A stretch of 43,737 nucleotides of DNA from an uncultured Oscillospiraceae bacterium. GTDB lineage: Bacteria; Bacillota; Clostridia; Oscillospirales; Ruminococcaceae. The DNA is taken from assembly GCA_949737515.1 (NCBI GenBank), contig CATJCP010000179.1, positions 1 through 43,737 on the forward strand, read 5' to 3'. The position numbers were made by a program, and so were the translations under genes. The notes below the pieces were generated by a model. That model did no database searches and was not told where the DNA came from. It saw only the letters and a program-made list of their open reading frames with translations. Numbering within the stretch: position 1 is the first letter of the stretch; every line of letters begins with the position of its first letter. Shown here in pieces: positions 6,862-13,752 of the stretch.

Positions 6862-7314
6862 TCAGATGTCCTCCCTTATTGTCATAGGCTTCCCCACCCG
6901 GATAAAGGACTGCCTTATCATTATAGCATGAAGCGGAAAGAAATGGAATTGTCAAAAACGATATCCGCATCCTGCAACGCGGTCTATTATATCATAAAAA
7001 GGCCTCTTTTTAAACAGCTTTCCACGGATTTTCTCCTAATATGCCGCTGCTTTCCACTTCCCATTATTGCTTATCTTCCGCCTGTTCTGCAAATATTATA
7101 CATATATTGGGAAATTTTTATAGTCTCTGCAGGATCCTTGCTGCAAAATTGCGCGGCGCAAAATTCACCCGGCTTCGGTTATACAAAATGTATAACCGCG
7201 TTTTCCTCTTTTCTAGTTGAAAACTCTGTTGAAAATGTGGAAACAACAGCCCGTTAACTTTGCACCAGAACTTGTTAATAACCAGATTTTTGACAAACCG
7301 GCAATATCCACCCG
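6862..7314. other. 453-bp AT-rich spacer with rlmB promoter and an isolated palindrome
   Basis: No supportable gene lies here. A minus-strand -10 TATAAT (6920-6925), preceded by TGC, forms an extended -10 for rlmB. A TTGACA at 6950-6955 is 24 bp away, too far to be a normal partner. A 9-bp inverted repeat CGGTTATAC/GTATAACCG (7176-7198) has a 5-nt loop. Base composition is clearly AT-richer than its neighbours. A 134-codon plus-strand frame here has no ribosome site or family resemblance. Confidence 0.5.
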
Positions 7315-8052
7315 TCAATTTGTCGAAGCGTTGTCATCCTGAGAGGGATTTCTGGATGTAAGGTACCATATAGCCCGTTCTACAGAGGTCACCACGCTTT
7401 CCTCTGGTTCGCCCTTTCCGGCATTGCGGTAATCGTAAAGCCTGCAAAAGGAGCTGACGTCCTCTTTCAGCTGATCCAGATACTTTGTGGTCAGAGAAGT
7501 GGTAGCTTCCATAAAGCCAGGCAGGGATTTCCTGGACATTTTGGCCTGGGCGCGATCTGCCAGAAGGGTGTAATGCTCCAGGCACAATACCGGCTGCTTG
7601 GCATATAGCTCCCGGAAGCTCTCCTCCTTCTCCCAAAGATTCAGAGTGGTATCCACCATCCGGGACAAGGCCCACTGAATTTTATCGCAGACATAACAGG
7701 TCTTCGTCATGTTCTTTGTCTGGTCCAGACGGCTGTCGCCTTTCCGGAAAATGCCCTGTTTGACGTCAACGCGCTGTTTTTGTCCAAATATATCCTTTTT
7801 TATATAATCCAGATGGCTTTCCAACATCAACGCTATGGACAAGCGATTGCGGGAATGGAGCATCTTCTGAAAGTGAAAGGAACAAAACCCTGCCTTATTT
7901 GTTTCCTCCCGAATGTCCGGCTCCATCATTGCAGCCCCCATAATGTATTCGACACACCGCTTCTCCAGAGTGTCCCTCAACCGGCAGATGGGGCAGCCAT
8001 CCATGGGCTCAAATACCTCACTGACAGGGATGGTGTAGATTGAATCTCGCAT
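7315..8052 (-). CDS. DUF6062-like Cys-rich protein
   Basis: A 245-residue soluble protein with four Cys/His pairs spaced like metal ligands: DGCPICRL near residue 20, GFCSFHF near 55, CYVCDK near 120 and VLCLEHY near 155. I recognise the pattern as the DUF6062 family of Clostridia, whose function is not known. I choose ATG 8050-8052 because AAAGGAGG lies 9 nt upstream and the following MRDSIYTIPVSEVFEPMDGC is the typical opening. An in-frame extension of 44 codons has no ribosome site. A minus-strand TG-extended TATAAT (8114-8119) is its likely promoter. A redox or zinc role is only a guess. Confidence 0.75.
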   Translation of the reverse strand: MRDSIYTIPVSEVFEPMDGCPICRLRDTLEKRCVEYIMGAAMMEPDIREETNKAGFCSFHFQKMLHSRNRLSIALMLESHLDYIKKDIFGQKQRVDVKQGIFRKGDSRLDQTKNMTKTCYVCDKIQWALSRMVDTTLNLWEKEESFRELYAKQPVLCLEHYTLLADRAQAKMSRKSLPGFMEATTSLTTKYLDQLKEDVSSFCRLYDYRNAGKGEPEESVVTSVERAIWYLTSRNPSQDDNASTN

Positions 8053-8113
8053 AGCCTTTGTCCTCCTTTTTGGAATGGGTACAGATATTTTCTGGACCTG
8101 TTCTATATACCAT

Positions 8114-8119
8114 ATTATA
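8114..8119 (-). promoter_or_regulatory. -10 box for the DUF6062-like gene
   Basis: TATAAT on the minus strand preceded by TGC (extended -10). The -35 region is weak. It lies back to back with the promoter of the glycosylase gene. Confidence 0.5.
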
Positions 8120-8176
8120 GCATAGAGCACCGGGCATTTGTACTGTGGCAATTGTAAAACTTCTCCTTTTCGACTC

Positions 8177-8205
8177 TTGTCCAAGGGATGCAGATATGCT
8201 ATGAT
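8177..8205 (+). promoter_or_regulatory. Promoter of the OGG-type glycosylase gene
   Basis: The -35 box is TTGTCC (8177-8182), the spacer is 17 bp, and the -10 box is TATGAT (8200-8205) with an extended TGC. The predicted leader is very short, under 20 nt, with AGGAGGGGG almost at its start. Confidence 0.6.
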
Positions 8206-8228
8206 GAGAAAAGGAGGGGGTACGCTTT

Positions 8229-9113
8229 ATGTTACAGACCATTTCAGGGTTAGCTCCGCTGGCCTTATCCAATCCATTCGGGCTGTCACTTGCCCAGACT
8301 TTGGACTGCGGGCAGTGCTTCCGCTGGGAGCTCCAGCCTGACGGAAGCTGGACCGGTGTTGCAGGCCGGAGGGTATACAGCCTAAGGGAGAAAAAGAATG
8401 AAATTCTCGCCACATGTCTGTCAAATCCCGCTCCGCCGCCAGATGAGCTGGCCAGCTTTTTCCATAGATACTTTGACCTTGGCACCGACTACCAAACCAT
8501 TCAAGGATTGTGCGAAAGACATCGGATTTTAAAAGAGGCGGCTCAATTTTCAAAGGGAATCCGCATTCTGCGTCAGGATCCCTGGGAGGCTTTGTGTACC
8601 TTTATTTTGAGCCAAAACAATAACATCAAACGGATCACCGGTCTGGTAAACCGGCTTTGTGAGCATTTTGGAGAACCGATCCCAGCAGCGGAAGGCAGAA
8701 CCTACTTCACCTTCCCCGCTCCGGAGGCGCTGGCCCCTCTGACCGTGGAGGATCTGGCCCCTGTGCGGTGCGGATTCCGGGCAAAATACATCCTGGATGC
8801 TGCAAAAAAGGTTGCTTCCAGGGAAATTGATCTGGAAGGTATGGAGAAGATTTCAACGCCGGAGTCAATGGACATCCTGATGGGCATCAAAGGGGTGGGC
8901 CCCAAGGTGGCACAGTGTGCATTGCTCTTTGGGCTCCATAAGATGGACTGCCTACCCAGAGATGTTTGGATTGGCCGGGCAATGGATAAGCTCTTCCCGG
9001 AAGGGTTTCCTCAGGAGGTGCTGCCTATGGCTGGCGTAGTACAGCAATATTTATTTCACTATGTCAGATACAACCCCGAAGTTTTGGAGGTTGACCAGCC
9101 GTCAAAACAATAA
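8229..9113 (+). CDS. ogg: 8-oxoguanine DNA glycosylase/lyase, OGG1 type
   Basis: A base-excision repair enzyme that removes 8-oxoguanine and nicks the abasic site. At 294 residues it has the OGG N-terminal domain (TLDCGQCFRWELQPDGSWTG) followed by the helix-hairpin-helix glycosylase fold (DPWEALCTFILSQNNNIKRI, then GIKGVGPKVAQCALL). Lys226 in the hairpin and Asp245 in LPRDVWI are the likely catalytic pair. Their 19-residue spacing equals that of human OGG1 Lys249/Asp268. The ATG follows AGGAGGGGG. It is a single-gene unit with its own promoter. OGG1-type enzymes are common in Clostridia, so nothing suggests recent transfer. Confidence 0.92.
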   Translation: MLQTISGLAPLALSNPFGLSLAQTLDCGQCFRWELQPDGSWTGVAGRRVYSLREKKNEILATCLSNPAPPPDELASFFHRYFDLGTDYQTIQGLCERHRILKEAAQFSKGIRILRQDPWEALCTFILSQNNNIKRITGLVNRLCEHFGEPIPAAEGRTYFTFPAPEALAPLTVEDLAPVRCGFRAKYILDAAKKVASREIDLEGMEKISTPESMDILMGIKGVGPKVAQCALLFGLHKMDCLPRDVWIGRAMDKLFPEGFPQEVLPMAGVVQQYLFHYVRYNPEVLEVDQPSKQ

Positions 9114-9129
9114 AACATTACAAGGTAAA

Positions 9130-9186
9130 AACAAGGATATATTGATACGAATTTTCGGTGAAAACCAGTATCAATATATCCTTGTT
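9130..9186. terminator. 19-bp perfect inverted repeat after the glycosylase gene
   Basis: AACAAGGATATATTGATAC (9130-9148) and its exact complement (9168-9186) flank a 19-nt loop. Its place just past the stop suggests a terminator, but the T run is short and the stem AT-rich. A small mobile-repeat remnant is another option. Confidence 0.45.
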
Positions 9187-9242
9187 TGCCGCATAAGTCC
9201 CTTTGACCTCTGTTATCAAAACAGGAAGAACAAAAAATTTTA

Positions 9243-9308
9243 AGACTATTCAAATCGTCTTAACAACAAACTATTATAATAGTCCAAAATAGACTATTTA
9301 GATAGTCT
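9243..9308. promoter_or_regulatory. Three tandem 18-bp palindromic operators
   Basis: Three related dyads precede the lipoprotein gene: AGACTATTCAAATCGTCT (9243-9260), AAACTATTATAATAGTCC (9268-9285) and AGACTATTTAGATAGTCT (9291-9308). Centres are 25 and 23 bp apart, so they lie on roughly one helix face. The middle copy contains a TATAAT (9275-9280) with a poor -35. This looks like a promoter controlled by a dimeric regulator; which one is unknown. Confidence 0.6.
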
Positions 9309-9330
9309 AAAAAAGAAAGAGGTATCTGTC

Positions 9331-10680
9331 ATGAAAAAGAGCCATCTTGTAAAATTGGCGGCCGCCGCAGCATTGGCGGGGATCCTGGTAGGATGTACAG
9401 CCCCGCAGCCTTCTGAACCAACCCCCAGCGAAGAACCGACGGTGTTAGGGGAATTTGTGAAACTTGATAATGAAAAGGGGAACTGGCTGAACCTTACGCC
9501 GGAACAAAGGCAGGAGGATTTTGATTATCTTTATCAAACCCTAAAAGAAAACTACCCTTATTTCCACGTTGTCCAGCGTATAACGGGAAAGGATATGGAA
9601 AAGCTGTACCAGGAATACAGGGAAAAGGTGAAAACCTGCGGGACAGACGCAAAGTTTTTTGTAATCCTTGACCAGTTCACCAGGGAAGCGGATATGATCG
9701 GCCATTTAAGCACCATATCGCCGCTGGATTACCCATGGTTCAAAGAGGCATATGAAAACCTTTCAGGGGACGGCTACGAAGACGGGGCACGCATGAAACG
9801 CATAGGAGAGGCGTATACCAATGAACGGACAGCCTTCTGTTATGAAAAAATGGATGAAGTATTCTGGCCGATATTTGATGAAGTTATGGAATATTACGAC
9901 AGCTTGGAGGAAGACAGTTCCCAGCCGGACAGCGCCCCGGAAAACCAGGACGAACCCCAGGAACCCGGCAACGTGGAAACCAAAATATTGGAGCCGGGAA
10001 AAACCGCCTATATTAAAATTATTTCCTTTGACATGGCGGAATATGAACAGGATAAAAAGGTATTGTTTGATTTCTATGGGCAGGTAAAGGATTATCCCCA
10101 TGTTATATTTGACCTCAGCGAGAACGGGGGCGGCGGGATGTCCTATTTTGATGATTTAATCGCTGCGCCGAATATTGACAAACCGCTCTCCACAGATGTA
10201 TATATGTTTATAAAATCCGGGGATTACAATGGGAAATTTATAGATTTTTCAGAGTTCCGGCCAATTGATGAAGCCCCTTCCCTTCCCCGCATGAACCAGG
10301 AGGATTTTGCAGGATTTGACTTGTATATGCCAATAACTTATCAGGTTGAGCCGCTGTCCAGTGAAAAAATGCTTAACGGGAAGCTGTGGATGCTGGTCAG
10401 CGAAAATGTATTTTCTTCGTCAGAATACGCGGCGATGTTTGCCAAGGCGACAGGGTTTGCAGAGCTGGTGGGAACCACTACCGGCGGGGATGGGATTGGG
10501 ATTGATCCGAACCCCATTGTACTGCCTAACAGCGGATTTTTAGTGCGGTACAGCCCTATTTATGGCGTGACCCCAGACGGAGCCAGCAGCCAGGAATTTG
10601 GGACGGAACCAGATATCATTTCGCCGGAAGGAGAGATGGTTTTGGATACCTGTCTCAAGGAGATCGCCAAGCTGGGATAA
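9331..10680 (+). CDS. Lipoprotein S41-family peptidase
   Basis: An exported, lipid-anchored protein of 449 residues. The signal peptide ends in the lipobox LVGC, with Cys22 as the lipid site, then a Pro/Ser/Glu linker. The C-terminal half is an S41 (tail-specific-protease-like) domain: HVIFDLSENGGGG near 265, ENVFSSSEYAA with candidate nucleophile Ser362-364, and VGTTTGGDG. The Lys of Tsp/CtpA enzymes is not seen at its usual place, so it resembles the IRBP/tricorn-like branch. An inserted acidic segment around 190-215 (EDSSQPDSAPENQDEPQEP) is unusual. Ribosome site AAAGAGG. It is followed by its own terminator and preceded by three palindromes, so it is probably regulated alone. Substrate unknown. 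Confidence 0.85.
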   Translation: MKKSHLVKLAAAAALAGILVGCTAPQPSEPTPSEEPTVLGEFVKLDNEKGNWLNLTPEQRQEDFDYLYQTLKENYPYFHVVQRITGKDMEKLYQEYREKVKTCGTDAKFFVILDQFTREADMIGHLSTISPLDYPWFKEAYENLSGDGYEDGARMKRIGEAYTNERTAFCYEKMDEVFWPIFDEVMEYYDSLEEDSSQPDSAPENQDEPQEPGNVETKILEPGKTAYIKIISFDMAEYEQDKKVLFDFYGQVKDYPHVIFDLSENGGGGMSYFDDLIAAPNIDKPLSTDVYMFIKSGDYNGKFIDFSEFRPIDEAPSLPRMNQEDFAGFDLYMPITYQVEPLSSEKMLNGKLWMLVSENVFSSSEYAAMFAKATGFAELVGTTTGGDGIGIDPNPIVLPNSGFLVRYSPIYGVTPDGASSQEFGTEPDIISPEGEMVLDTCLKEIAKLG

Positions 10681-10701
10681 TTCAAACCATTGACCCATTG
10701 C

Positions 10702-10741
10702 GGACTGAAAGACCAAACACAGGTTTTTCAGTCCTTTTTTT
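10702..10741 (+). terminator. Rho-independent terminator of the S41 gene
   Basis: GGACTGAAA pairs with TTTCAGTCC around an A/C-rich loop, followed by seven T. Confidence 0.85.
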
Positions 10742-10780
10742 CGGAAAAAACAATATAAAAATATAAGGAGATTGGACTTT

Positions 10781-10825
10781 ATGCATGAAAGCTTAAAGGT
10801 TGCATTTTTTACGGTTTTACGATAA
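10781..10825 (+). CDS. Possible 14-codon leader ORF before the MgtC gene
   Basis: AAGGAG lies 10 nt before ATG; the peptide would be MHESLKVAFFTVLR. The frame ends inside the -10 box of the promoter predicted for the MgtC gene, so it is translated only if transcription starts further upstream. Leader peptides control mgtC and mgtA in enterobacteria, but this peptide is not proline-rich like those. Weak candidate. Confidence 0.25.
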   Translation: MHESLKVAFFTVLR

Positions 10826-10828
10826 GAT
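10800..10828 (+). promoter_or_regulatory. Promoter of the MgtC-family gene
   Basis: The -35 box is TTGCAT (10800-10805), the spacer is 17 bp, and the -10 box is TAAGAT (10823-10828). The start codon follows 33 bp later. Confidence 0.6.
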
Positions 10829-10861
10829 ATGGTATAAAGCTCCTTATGGGGAAAGGGGAAC

Positions 10862-11548
10862 ATGAAAATGTTTTTCGCGGATTTGTCTGCATGGACAGAA
10901 CAAAATGTCATTCTCAGGATGGTCGCCGCTTTGGTATTGGGGGCGTTAATCGGCATAGACCGCGGGGCAAAGAGGAGGGGCGGAGGCGCCAGAACAGATG
11001 CGGCGGTCTGTCTCGGAGCCGCAATGGTGGTGATGACGGGCCAATATATGGAAATGCGTTATCAGGGCACTACAGATGTGGCCAGAATGGCTTCCCAGGT
11101 GGTAAGCGGCGTGGGTTTTCTGGGTGCTGGCTCCATTATTGTATCCCGACATCAGGTAAAAGGGCTGACCTCGGCAGCGGGAATATGGGTTTGCGCCTGT
11201 ATTGGGCTGGCTGTGGGCATTGGATTTGTGGATGGCGCCATTATAGCAACGCTGATCCTGCTGTCTGGGCTTCATATCCTCCCAATTGTGGAGGCAAGGG
11301 TATATAAGCACTCCAGATACATGGTCCTCCAGGTAGAGGCGGCAGAGGGAGGAACTTCCATAGAGCTTATGAGGAAGCTGAAGGCAGACGGGTGTATTGT
11401 AGATCTATTTGAGGTGGAAAAGGCAGGAACCAATGTGAGTTCCTTTACCATTGCGCTTACGGTCCGCATTCCCCACAGGCTGAATCGGGAACAGTATGTG
11501 GAAAGCCTGATGAAGATCAAAGGCATTCTTTCTGTCGACAGTATGTAA
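10862..11548 (+). CDS. MgtC/SapB-family membrane protein
   Basis: A 228-residue inner-membrane protein of the MgtC family, linked to growth at low magnesium and to ATP-synthase or ion homeostasis in other bacteria. The first 135 residues hold four or five membrane helices with the family motifs LVLGALIGIDRGAKRR, RTDAAVCLGAAMVVMTGQY, QVVSGVGFLGAGSI and VKGLTSAAGIWVCACIG. The last 80 residues form a soluble ACT-like domain. Ribosome site GGGGAAAGGGGAAC before ATG. It is a single-gene unit between two terminators with its own promoter. Whether it transports magnesium cannot be told from sequence. Confidence 0.88.
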   Translation: MKMFFADLSAWTEQNVILRMVAALVLGALIGIDRGAKRRGGGARTDAAVCLGAAMVVMTGQYMEMRYQGTTDVARMASQVVSGVGFLGAGSIIVSRHQVKGLTSAAGIWVCACIGLAVGIGFVDGAIIATLILLSGLHILPIVEARVYKHSRYMVLQVEAAEGGTSIELMRKLKADGCIVDLFEVEKAGTNVSSFTIALTVRIPHRLNREQYVESLMKIKGILSVDSM

Positions 11549-11586
11549 TGAAAACTCACCAGCTTGATTATACCTTCAGACTAAAT

Positions 11587-11638
11587 TGTCAAAAGAGCTT
11601 CACCTCCTGCAAACGCAGAGGGTGAAGCTCTTTTGACA
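11587..11638. terminator. Long bidirectional terminator
   Basis: An 18-bp perfect stem (TGTCAAAAGAGCTTCACC and complement) extends almost to a 4-nt loop. It serves both convergent genes, which end at 11548 and 11642. Confidence 0.85.
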
Positions 11639-11641
11639 TAT

Positions 11642-12568
11642 TTATTCATACTCTCGCCGCAAAAACCGGAACAGATCCTCCTGTGTCTGGAACTGGTCAT
11701 AGTCCCCTATCAGTTCTCTTGGGTAATGATATAAAACCCCAGCTTTTTCGTTTCTGCCCAGGGCAGCGATGAGATCCTGTTCCCCGTATTTTTTCATGTA
11801 TTCGATAAACGCTCTCACCCGAGGCTTGTCCAGCATGGGGTATCCGCAGGGATATTCCCCGCATTCCCAGCAGCCGCTCTTCCCTCCTCCCTTGCAACAG
11901 ACATAGCTTTTGCACCAGTCCTTTCCCCTGCAGCCGTGGTTGCGGCAGCCTGCACAGTCCTTATTTTCACTGCATACGCAGCAGGCCAATCCGCAATATG
12001 CAAGACCTTTTGATGCATCGAAAAACTGTATTTTGGATCGTTCGTAATATCCCATCCCGGGACGGAATGTCTCAGAGGGAAGAAAACCATATTTTTCCAA
12101 AATTGGAATCCGTTCAGGTATATTGACCGCCTTGACTTTCAGACTTTCCACCTGAAAATCTGGTATCAGCTCTAAAACTACCAGTCGGAGCAACTCTTCT
12201 ATGTAACATTCCTGTTCATAACGGGAGGCAATATCCAGCCGCAAAACCCCTGTCTTCCCGCCGGAAATCTCCATCGTCCCGATGGCGCGGTCCGCATCTT
12301 TTTCCAATTGGGGAATCCCTTTTTGGGGGATGATTGCAAACCGGACATAATACCCCTTTTGGTATTCTTCCAACCAAAAGCGGATACATTTTTCCATCTG
12401 TTCCTCTGTGGTATAGTAAAAATTGCTGGTGCAGCTGTCAGAATTTGCCCTGGAAGCAACTTCACAGTCCGAGTAACAGTCCAGGAGTGATTTCGCATCC
12501 TCCGTCCTCACCAGCCTTAAATGGAAGCTGGGCGTACTGTATTCCAGGCATTGTTTGTATAGATCCAT
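11642..12568 (-). CDS. GNAT acetyltransferase fused to a Cys-rich DUF3795 domain
   Basis: A 308-residue two-domain protein. Residues 1 to about 180 are a GNAT-type acyl-CoA transferase: an opening FHLRLVRTEDAKSLLDCYSD, an IGTMEISG strand and a terminal EKYGFLPSE. Residues about 190-300 are Cys-rich (YCGLACCVCSENKDCAGCRN and GCWECGEYPCG), the DUF3795 pattern, likely zinc-binding. AAAGGAG precedes the ATG. A TTGACA (12615-12620)/18 bp/TACAAT (12591-12596) promoter lies upstream on the minus strand. The substrate is unknown; the zinc domain may recognise it. Confidence 0.8.
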   Translation of the reverse strand: MDLYKQCLEYSTPSFHLRLVRTEDAKSLLDCYSDCEVASRANSDSCTSNFYYTTEEQMEKCIRFWLEEYQKGYYVRFAIIPQKGIPQLEKDADRAIGTMEISGGKTGVLRLDIASRYEQECYIEELLRLVVLELIPDFQVESLKVKAVNIPERIPILEKYGFLPSETFRPGMGYYERSKIQFFDASKGLAYCGLACCVCSENKDCAGCRNHGCRGKDWCKSYVCCKGGGKSGCWECGEYPCGYPMLDKPRVRAFIEYMKKYGEQDLIAALGRNEKAGVLYHYPRELIGDYDQFQTQEDLFRFLRREYE

Positions 12569-12590
12569 TGATTCAACTCCTTTTTTCTTT

Positions 12591-12620
12591 ATTGTACATT
12601 AAAAACATATGTTCTGTCAA
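12591..12620 (-). promoter_or_regulatory. Promoter of the GNAT-DUF3795 gene
   Basis: On the minus strand: TTGACA, 18 bp, TACAAT, about 23 bp upstream of the start codon. Confidence 0.65.
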
Positions 12621-12675
12621 GAGATTTAAAATAACGCCGAATACAACTTTAACCTTTCTCTTTTGGATAAAGGCG

Positions 12676-12738
12676 TGCTGTCATTCGTATGACTCTACGA
12701 AGCGTAGATTGACAGCAAACAGTCCGCCAGGATATACT
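12676..12738 (+). promoter_or_regulatory. Promoter with overlapping dyads for the flavoprotein gene
   Basis: The -35 box is TTGACA (12709-12714), the spacer is 18 bp, and the -10 box is TATACT (12733-12738). Directly before the -35 is a dyad TCTACG-AAG-CGTAGA (12694-12708). A wider pair, TGCTGTCA and TGACAGCA, brackets it, with the right arm covering the -35. This layout suggests an operator for a repressor or activator. Confidence 0.6.
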
Positions 12739-12767
12739 TTTGTTATAACAATAAAACAAAAAAGGAA

Positions 12768-13448
12768 ATGGTCAAATTGAAAATTACAGTATTCAATGGA
12801 AGTCCTGCCGGTGCAGACAGTACGACAAATGTAATCGTTTCATCTTTTCTTCTTGGAGCACAACGCGGAGGAGCGGAAACCCATAATGTCTTTCTATCAG
12901 AAAAAAATATCAAACAGTGCTGTGGATGCTTTTCCTGCTGGTTCAAAACACCCGGTAAATGTGTCTTTAACGACGATATGCCGCAGCTGATGGAATTATA
13001 CGATTCGTCGGACATTGTCTGTTTCGCAACCCCTGTTTACACCTGGAATATGACAGCGCTGATGAAAAATTTTGTCGACCGGCTCGCCCCTTTAAAAAGT
13101 CCAAAAATCACTGAGCATAATGGGGATTTCGACCTTGCGGATACCAAGGTCAAAGAGCAGAAATTTATTGTTATTTCAAACTGTGGATTTCCAGGAGAAA
13201 ACAATTTTAAAGTTATGAAAGCGGTCTTTGAATGCTGCAGCCCCTGTCTTGAAATTTTCAGGAACTGCGGCAAGCTTTTAAAAAGCCACAACCAATCTGC
13301 TGCTCCCCATGTCCGCGAATATCTTTCTGCTGTGGAACAGTCAGGTTTTGAGATGATCCATAAGGGCAGCGTCTCTGAAGAGACAAGAAAAAGGCTTGAA
13401 ATGCCTTTGATGTCTGTCAGAGATTATGTAAAATTCTTGGGAATGTAA
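12768..13448 (+). CDS. Flavodoxin-fold NAD(P)H-dependent oxidoreductase (iron-sulfur flavoprotein-like)
   Basis: A 226-residue cytosolic protein of the NADPH-dependent FMN reductase family. It opens with the FMN phosphate loop VFNGSPAGADSTTN. The Cys pattern CCGCFSCWFKTPGKC at about residues 51-65 resembles iron-sulfur flavoproteins of anaerobes. ATPVYTWNMTALMKNFVDR is the second flavin loop. The ribosome site AAAAGGAA is very close to ATG 12768; TTG at 12777, at better spacing, is a possible alternative. It is a single-gene unit with a dyad-overlapped promoter and a strong terminator. Electron donor and substrate are unknown. Confidence 0.85.
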   Translation: MVKLKITVFNGSPAGADSTTNVIVSSFLLGAQRGGAETHNVFLSEKNIKQCCGCFSCWFKTPGKCVFNDDMPQLMELYDSSDIVCFATPVYTWNMTALMKNFVDRLAPLKSPKITEHNGDFDLADTKVKEQKFIVISNCGFPGENNFKVMKAVFECCSPCLEIFRNCGKLLKSHNQSAAPHVREYLSAVEQSGFEMIHKGSVSEETRKRLEMPLMSVRDYVKFLGM

Positions 13449-13457
13449 ACGGTTCAC

Positions 13458-13500
13458 ATAAAAAACGAGATATACCATTAAGGTGTATCTCGTTTTTTAT
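13458..13500 (+). terminator. Terminator of the flavoprotein gene
   Basis: A 19-bp stem (ATAAAAAACGAGATATACC with its complement, one G-U pair), a 5-nt loop and a run of six T inside the stem base. It can also act leftward. Confidence 0.85.
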
Positions 13501-13527
13501 GTGTTTGATCTTTCCTCTAACAAAGAA

Positions 13528-13746
13528 TCATTCCCCAGTCCCGCCCTCTTTTTCAGTCAATGTCCGGTCGTAAAAATACGCAGTGCTGCTTGCCGTTGTA
13601 CGCGATCGGGGCACAACAATACCATAAAATAACGCTGCCCTAAGCGTTCCAATGAGAGGCAGGCTCATTCTCAGCCTTGGAGATAACATTCGCCCTGAAA
13701 AATACCTCTTGTTCTTTGTCTTGTCTGCACCAATATTTCTGTCCAT
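13528..13746 (-). CDS. Short hypothetical ORF after the SerRS-like gene
   Basis: A 72-codon frame that begins 7 bp past the stop of the SerRS-like gene, with GGAAGG touching the ATG. The middle stretch is rich in Arg, Ser and Thr and resembles no family I can name. It may be a chance frame or the remains of a gene. No hydrophobic or signal segment is clear. Confidence 0.2.
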   Translation of the reverse strand: MDRNIGADKTKNKRYFSGRMLSPRLRMSLPLIGTLRAALFYGIVVPRSRTTASSTAYFYDRTLTEKEGGTGE

Positions 13747-13752
13747 CCTTCC

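Noticed and set aside
6853-7257. 134-codon plus-strand frame in the rlmB spacer
   Set aside because: No ribosome site; composition follows AT-rich non-coding DNA, and it overlaps the rlmB promoter.
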